A stretch of 9,495 nucleotides of DNA from an uncultured Bacillota bacterium (GTDB lineage: Bacteria; Bacillota_I; Bacilli_A; RF39; UBA660), in contig CAMWQX010000023.1 in the NCBI GenBank assembly GCA_947176475.1, positions 1-9,495 on the forward strand, in the 5' to 3' direction. The position numbers and the translations under genes were made by a program. The notes under the pieces are model-generated. The model was not told the origin of the DNA and made no database searches. It was given only the letters and a program-made list of their open reading frames with translations. This document shows positions 6,020 to 9,495 of this stretch, in pieces (the stretch's first letter is position 1; each line of letters opens with the position of its first letter).

Positions 6020-6235
6020 GTGACAGGAAAAGTTAAATGGTTCAATAATGAAAAAGGTTATGGATTTATTGAAGTTGAAAACTTAGAAGACATTTTTGTT
6101 CACTACTCTGCTATTTTAAAAGATGGCTATAAGACCTTAAATGAAGGTGATATAGTTGATTTTAAATTAATTGAGACTGTAAAAGGTTTGCAAGCAGTGG
6201 AAGTAGTAGAAAAAGTTGTACTAGAAGTATTATAA
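6020..6235 (+). CDS. Cold-shock protein (CspA family), GTG start
   Basis: This 71-residue protein is a single OB-fold nucleic-acid-binding domain that acts as an RNA chaperone. It has the canonical opening TGKVKWFNNEKGYGFIEVE (2-20), with the RNP1 motif KGYGFIE (12-18) and the RNP2-like motif IFVHYSAI (25-32), where Tyr replaces the usual Phe. It continues with LNEGDIVDFKLIETVKGLQAVEV as in other Csp proteins. The start is GTG at 6020, with AAGGAAGAAGGTG (6001-6013) upstream. The first in-frame ATG would lie far inside the domain. The C-terminus (VVEKVVLEVL) is slightly longer than in CspB of Bacillus. It lies alone between the rnr-smpB terminator and hpf. The leader is short, so a long cold-responsive 5' UTR like that of E. 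coli cspA is not seen. Confidence 0.93.
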   Translation: MTGKVKWFNNEKGYGFIEVENLEDIFVHYSAILKDGYKTLNEGDIVDFKLIETVKGLQAVEVVEKVVLEVL

Positions 6236-6260
6236 ATTTCTTTAATATTTCTTAATTCCT

Positions 6261-6269
6261 TGATATAAT
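6261..6269 (+). promoter_or_regulatory. Extended -10 promoter of hpf
   Basis: TGATATAAT is a perfect extended -10 (TGnTATAAT), 20 bp before the hpf ATG. The predicted start near 6276 leaves a leader that contains the strong ribosome site AGGAAGGTGAT. No convincing -35 is seen, and no stress-sigma element was recognised. Confidence 0.55.
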
Positions 6270-6289
6270 TGAAGTAGGAAGGTGATATT

Positions 6290-6820
6290 ATGAATATTAA
6301 TATTCGTGGTGACAAGATTGAAATTACTGAGGCAATCAAAAATTATGTTAAGGAAAAGTTAGAACGTCTTGAAAAATATTTTGAAGAGCCTACAAAGATT
6401 TCAGCTCATGTTTTAATTCGTGTTAAGAATGGAGCACAATCAATTGAGGTAACTATCCCAACTGATAGATATACTTTAAGAGCAGAGGAAAAGCATGCTG
6501 ATTTATATGCTGCAGTTGATGAAGTTATTGATGTATTAGAAAGACAAATAAGAAAAAATAAAACTAAATTAAATAGATTTAGAAATGTAGATACTATGGG
6601 ATTCATGCTATTTGATGAAGTAGCTGATGATAAAGAAGAAGATACAATAATTATTAAGAGAAAAAATATTGAATCTAAACCAATGGGTGAAGAAGAAGCT
6701 ATTCTACAAATGGAATTATTAGGACATGATTTCTTTGTATTTAAGAATGTCGATGAAGAATGTACATCAGTTCTTTATAAGAGAAAAGATGGACAATATG
6801 GCATTATTAATGCTAAATAA
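6290..6820 (+). CDS. hpf: Long-form ribosome hibernation promoting factor
   Basis: Long-form HPF binds the 30S decoding region and pairs ribosomes into inactive 100S dimers during starvation or stationary phase. The 176-residue protein has the N-terminal ribosome-binding domain (about 1-98), opening MNINIRGDKIEITEAIKNYV and containing RAEEKHADLYAAVDEVIDVL and the basic stretch RQIRKNKTKLNR. After an acidic linker (DEVADDKEED, 109-118) comes the C-terminal dimerisation domain (about 120-176) with KRKNIESKPMGEEEAILQME, LGHDFFVFKN and VLYKRKDGQYGII, closely like YvyD of Bacillus. The presence of the second domain distinguishes it from short HPF or YfiA. AGGAAGGTGAT (6276-6286) supports the start. 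An hpf gene directly before secA is a common Firmicutes order, though a terminator separates them here. Confidence 0.96.
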   Translation: MNINIRGDKIEITEAIKNYVKEKLERLEKYFEEPTKISAHVLIRVKNGAQSIEVTIPTDRYTLRAEEKHADLYAAVDEVIDVLERQIRKNKTKLNRFRNVDTMGFMLFDEVADDKEEDTIIIKRKNIESKPMGEEEAILQMELLGHDFFVFKNVDEECTSVLYKRKDGQYGIINAK

Positions 6821-6887
6821 AACTTAGTTTTATTAAATTCTGAAAATATTAGTTGAATTTTAACTAAAAAGTACGATTTTTTTGAGG

Positions 6888-6914
6888 AAAAAGGCTATTT
6901 TCTTAGCCTTTTTT
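6888..6914 (+). terminator. Rho-independent terminator of hpf
   Basis: A 10-bp perfect stem (AAAAAGGCTA at 6888-6897, TAGCCTTTTT at 6904-6913) with a 6-nt loop has its T-run at 6909-6914. It lies 67 bp past the hpf stop. Two weaker hairpins precede it (6816-6834, overlapping the hpf stop codon, and 6849-6867, which is followed by a T-run at 6877-6883). Confidence 0.85.
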
Positions 6915-6923
6915 CATTTGTTA

Positions 6924-6932
6924 TGGTATACT
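6924..6932 (+). promoter_or_regulatory. Possible distal extended -10 promoter of secA
   Basis: TGGTATACT is an extended -10 with 5 of 6 hexamer bases, just after the hpf terminator. A start near 6939 would give secA a leader of about 113 nt that includes the hairpin at 6983-7002. No good -35 is visible. Confidence 0.4.
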
Positions 6933-6982
6933 TTTATTGAGGTATAGTGTAATAAGTAGGTAATTTACTTAATATATATATC

Positions 6983-7011
6983 TAGATTTAAAAGCAAATC
7001 TATTTGTTTTT
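6983..7011 (+). promoter_or_regulatory. Terminator-like hairpin in the secA leader, possible attenuator
   Basis: A perfect 7-bp stem (TAGATTT at 6983-6989, AAATCTA at 6996-7002) with loop AAAAGC is followed by TTTGTTTTT (7003-7011). It has only one G-C pair, so it is weak. It lies between two possible secA promoters, so it would affect only transcripts from the distal one or read-through from hpf. No leader peptide of useful length is present. Confidence 0.3.
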
Positions 7012-7020
7012 ATTTATTTG

Positions 7021-7029
7021 TGTTAAAAT
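7021..7029 (+). promoter_or_regulatory. Possible proximal extended -10 promoter of secA
   Basis: TGTTAAAAT matches TGn plus 5 of 6 hexamer bases and lies 22 bp before the secA ATG. It has the same short-leader geometry as the rnr and hpf promoters. The predicted start is near 7036, just before the GGAGGT ribosome site. Confidence 0.45.
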
Positions 7030-7051
7030 AATTATTACTGGAGGTTAATTT

Positions 7052-9495
7052 ATGGGATTTTTAAAAAGTTTAATAGATACTGAATATAAAGAATTAAAAA
7101 GATTTAGAGGTATTGCTGATAAAATCGTTGCTTTAGATGATGAATATACAAAGATGAGTGACGAAGAGTTAGCAGGTATGACTGAAAAGCTAAAGGAAAT
7201 GTTAGAAAATGGTAAAACTGTTGATGATACAGAAGTAATCATTAAAGCTTTTGCAACAGCAAGAGAAGCAGCTTTCCGTATGATAGGTGAAAAACCTTAC
7301 TATGTTCAAATACTTGGTGGTTTAGCATTACACTTTGGTAACTTAGCTGAGTTAAAGACTGGTGAAGGTAAGACATTAACAACAGTATTACCAGCTTATT
7401 TAAATGCTTTAACTGGTAAGGGTGTACATGTTGTAACAGTTAATGAATACTTAACTGATCGTAATGCTAAGTGGATGGGACCTATATTTGAATTCTTAGG
7501 AATAAGTGTAGGTATAAACTTAAGAGAATTAAGTCCTGAGCAAAAAAGAGAAGTTTATAATTGTGATGTAACTTATTCAACAAATAATGAGATTGGTTTC
7601 GATTATTTGAGGGATAATATGGTTGTTAGACCAGAAGATCGCGTTCAAAGAAAACTTAATTATGTTATTCTAGATGAGGTTGACTCAATTTTAATAGATG
7701 AGGCAAGAACGCCATTAATTATAAGTGGTGGTAAAGTTAATTCAGCTAATCTTTATATTGAAGCTGATAGAGCTGTTAAGTCTTTAGACGAGGAAGATGA
7801 TTACTCAGTTGATGCTAAGACTAAGAGTGTAATCTTAACAGAAGAGGGTTCTAAGAAGATTGAAAAATATTTCAAATTAAAGAATTTATATTCATCAGAA
7901 AATACAGCTTTAGTTCATCATATTAATCAAGCATTAAAAGCTAATTATGGAATGAGTTTAGATGTTGATTATGTTGTTGATGGAGAACAAAAAGTTGTTA
8001 TCGTTGACCAATTTACTGGACGTTTGATGGAAGGAAGACAATTCTCTGATGGATTACATCAAGCAATTGAAGCAAAAGAAGGAGTCCCAATCAATGAAGA
8101 AACTCGTACAATGGCAACAATTACATTCCAAAATTTATTCCGTATGTATGCTAAGATTTCTGGTATGACTGGTACGGCTAAAACGGAAGAAGAAGAATTT
8201 AGAGATATTTATAACATGTATGTTATTCAAATACCTACCAATAAACCTTGTATAAGACAAGATATGAGTGATTTAATGTATGCTACAATTAATGGCAAAT
8301 ATAAAGCTATTGTAGAATTCATTAAAGAAGTTCATGAAACGGGACAACCTATACTAGTTGGTACTATAAGTGTTGAATCAAATGAAAAGTTATCAAGAAT
8401 GTTAACTAAAGAGCATATTAAACATGAAGTTTTAAATGCTAAGAATCATGCTAGAGAAGCCGAGATTATTGCTAAGGCTGGTGAGAAGGGTGCAGTTACT
8501 ATTGCAACTAATATGGCTGGTCGTGGTACCGACATTAAGTTAGGTGAAGGTGTTGCTGAATTAGGAGGTTTATGTGTAATTGGTACAGAAAGACATGAAT
8601 CACGTCGTATTGATAATCAGTTACGTGGACGTGCTGGTCGTCAAGGAGATCCTGGATATTCACAATTCTTTATCTCATTTGAAGATGAATTAATGCATCG
8701 CTTTGGTGCTGATAAGATTAAAGGTATGGTTCAATCATTAGGTTTAGATGAGATGGAACAAGTAAGAAGTAAGATGTTTACTAAATCTGTTGAATCAGCA
8801 CAAAAGAAAGTTGAAGGAAACAACTACGATATGCGTAAGAACTTACTAGATTATGATAATATTGTTTCCGAACAAAGAAAGATTATCTATGAAAGAAGAA
8901 ATGAAATATTAGATTCAGAAGATATTCATAATATAATCTTAGATATCATTCATGATCATATAGATGTTTTAATTGATTCACATATTGAACCAGAAGGATA
9001 TTTAACAGATGATGATTTAAATTCCATTATGGATGCTGTTAATCATAATCTACTTAAGAATGATAAACTTAAACTTGAGGAGTTAAGTGGCTTAACAGAA
9101 GATGAAGTTTCTAATATTATCAGTGAAAGAGTAATTGAAGATTATGAAGAGAAGATTGCTATTGTTCCTGAGGATATCGTTAGAGATTTTGAAAAACATA
9201 TTTCACTACGTGTAATTGATGAAGCTTGGGTTAAACATATTTCGGATATGGATAACTTAAGAGAAGGTATTGGATTACGTGGTTATGGCCAGAATAATCC
9301 TTTACAAGCTTATGCTTTAGAGGGTTATGAGATGTTTGAAAGAATGCAAGATAATATCGATGCATCAATTGCAACATTCTTACTTAAGATGGAAATTAAG
9401 CAAAACTTCACTGCTAAACCTATGGAAGGTAAAGCTGATGATGGTAAACAAAAAGCTAAAAAAGAACCAGTTAAGAAAGAAAATAAAGTTGGTAG
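7052..9495 (+). CDS. secA: Preprotein translocase ATPase SecA, 3' end beyond the window
   Basis: SecA is the ATPase motor that pushes unfolded preproteins through SecYEG. The frame is open from ATG 7052 to the right edge with 814 whole codons and no stop. The start has a strong ribosome site GGAGGT (7040-7045) and the family opening MGFLKSLIDTEYKELKRF. Walker A is LKTGEGKT, with G104-T108; Walker B is DEVD at 208-211. STNNEIGFDYLRDNM and DEARTPLIISG flank these. DQFTGRLMEGR (about 319-329) and ITFQNLFRMY lead into SGMTGTAKTEEEEF. The second motor domain has GRGTD (490-494) and RGRAGRQGDPG (525-535). The scaffold and wing region reads RKNLLDYDNIVSEQR and ends with EAWVKHISDMDNLREGIGLRGYGQ. The visible end is a Lys-rich linker of the kind that precedes the C-terminal zinc-binding tail, but the tail itself is out of view. 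It is the export partner of SecG at 2824-3039. Confidence 0.97.
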   Translation, partial: MGFLKSLIDTEYKELKRFRGIADKIVALDDEYTKMSDEELAGMTEKLKEMLENGKTVDDTEVIIKAFATAREAAFRMIGEKPYYVQILGGLALHFGNLAELKTGEGKTLTTVLPAYLNALTGKGVHVVTVNEYLTDRNAKWMGPIFEFLGISVGINLRELSPEQKREVYNCDVTYSTNNEIGFDYLRDNMVVRPEDRVQRKLNYVILDEVDSILIDEARTPLIISGGKVNSANLYIEADRAVKSLDEEDDYSVDAKTKSVILTEEGSKKIEKYFKLKNLYSSENTALVHHINQALKANYGMSLDVDYVVDGEQKVVIVDQFTGRLMEGRQFSDGLHQAIEAKEGVPINEETRTMATITFQNLFRMYAKISGMTGTAKTEEEEFRDIYNMYVIQIPTNKPCIRQDMSDLMYATINGKYKAIVEFIKEVHETGQPILVGTISVESNEKLSRMLTKEHIKHEVLNAKNHAREAEIIAKAGEKGAVTIATNMAGRGTDIKLGEGVAELGGLCVIGTERHESRRIDNQLRGRAGRQGDPGYSQFFISFEDELMHRFGADKIKGMVQSLGLDEMEQVRSKMFTKSVESAQKKVEGNNYDMRKNLLDYDNIVSEQRKIIYERRNEILDSEDIHNIILDIIHDHIDVLIDSHIEPEGYLTDDDLNSIMDAVNHNLLKNDKLKLEELSGLTEDEVSNIISERVIEDYEEKIAIVPEDIVRDFEKHISLRVIDEAWVKHISDMDNLREGIGLRGYGQNNPLQAYALEGYEMFERMQDNIDASIATFLLKMEIKQNFTAKPMEGKADDGKQKAKKEPVKKENKVG

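Noticed and set aside
6127..6339. Minus-strand 70-codon frame antisense to the cold-shock gene and the start of hpf
   Set aside because: It is a mirror frame of two recognised genes with no ribosome site or coding character. Other minus-strand frames within rnr, hpf and secA were discarded for the same reason.
6923..6940. SecM-like leader peptide before secA
   Set aside because: The only ATG frame in the gap has five codons. No frame long enough to act as an arrest peptide exists between the hpf terminator and secA.

Overview
The window comes from an AT-rich, low-GC Gram-positive bacterium. It uses the standard bacterial code: TGG encodes Trp in SecA and no long frame needs TGA as a sense codon. 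Two gene orders, secG / rnr-smpB and hpf-secA, are typical of Firmicutes (Bacilli and relatives). A FemAB-type peptidoglycan bridge enzyme implies a walled cell, so this is not a mycoplasma. A more precise placement cannot be supported from the sequence alone.

Left region (1-1410): the 3' part of one gene and a complete second gene are tandem paralogues on the + strand. They encode small membrane-anchored proteins that I do not recognise. Converging on them is a small minus-strand gene for a two-helix, Asn/Gln-rich hypothetical protein. Its 3' end overlaps the second paralogue by 9 bp and contains that gene's apparent transcription terminator. Next on the minus strand (1411-2646) is a FemAB/MurM-like aminoacyl-tRNA-dependent peptidoglycan transferase, which ends in its own terminator hairpin.

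Middle region (2647-5968): a divergent promoter region separates the FemAB gene from secG. SecG is followed by a terminator. Then rnr (RNase R), smpB and a 96-aa LytTR-like protein form a tight unit that shares overlaps or a stop/RBS junction and ends in a strong terminator at 5944-5968. RNase R and SmpB cooperate in trans-translation: SmpB delivers tmRNA to stalled ribosomes and RNase R degrades the faulty mRNA. No tmRNA gene (ssrA) is visible in the window. The position after smpB, where some relatives carry ssrA, holds the LytTR-like ORF.

Right region (5969-9495): a cold-shock protein with a GTG start, the long-form hibernation promoting factor (hpf), a 231-bp gap with a terminator and other hairpins, and secA, which runs off the right edge with 814 residues visible.

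The genes are mostly housekeeping: protein export (SecG, SecA), ribosome rescue and RNA decay (SmpB, RNase R), ribosome hibernation (HPF), RNA chaperoning (Csp) and wall synthesis (FemAB). Several promoters are extended -10 elements (TGnTATAAT or a close variant) placed only about 17-22 nt before the start codon. The least explained parts are the tandem membrane paralogues, the small Asn/Gln-rich protein and the standalone LytTR-like protein.
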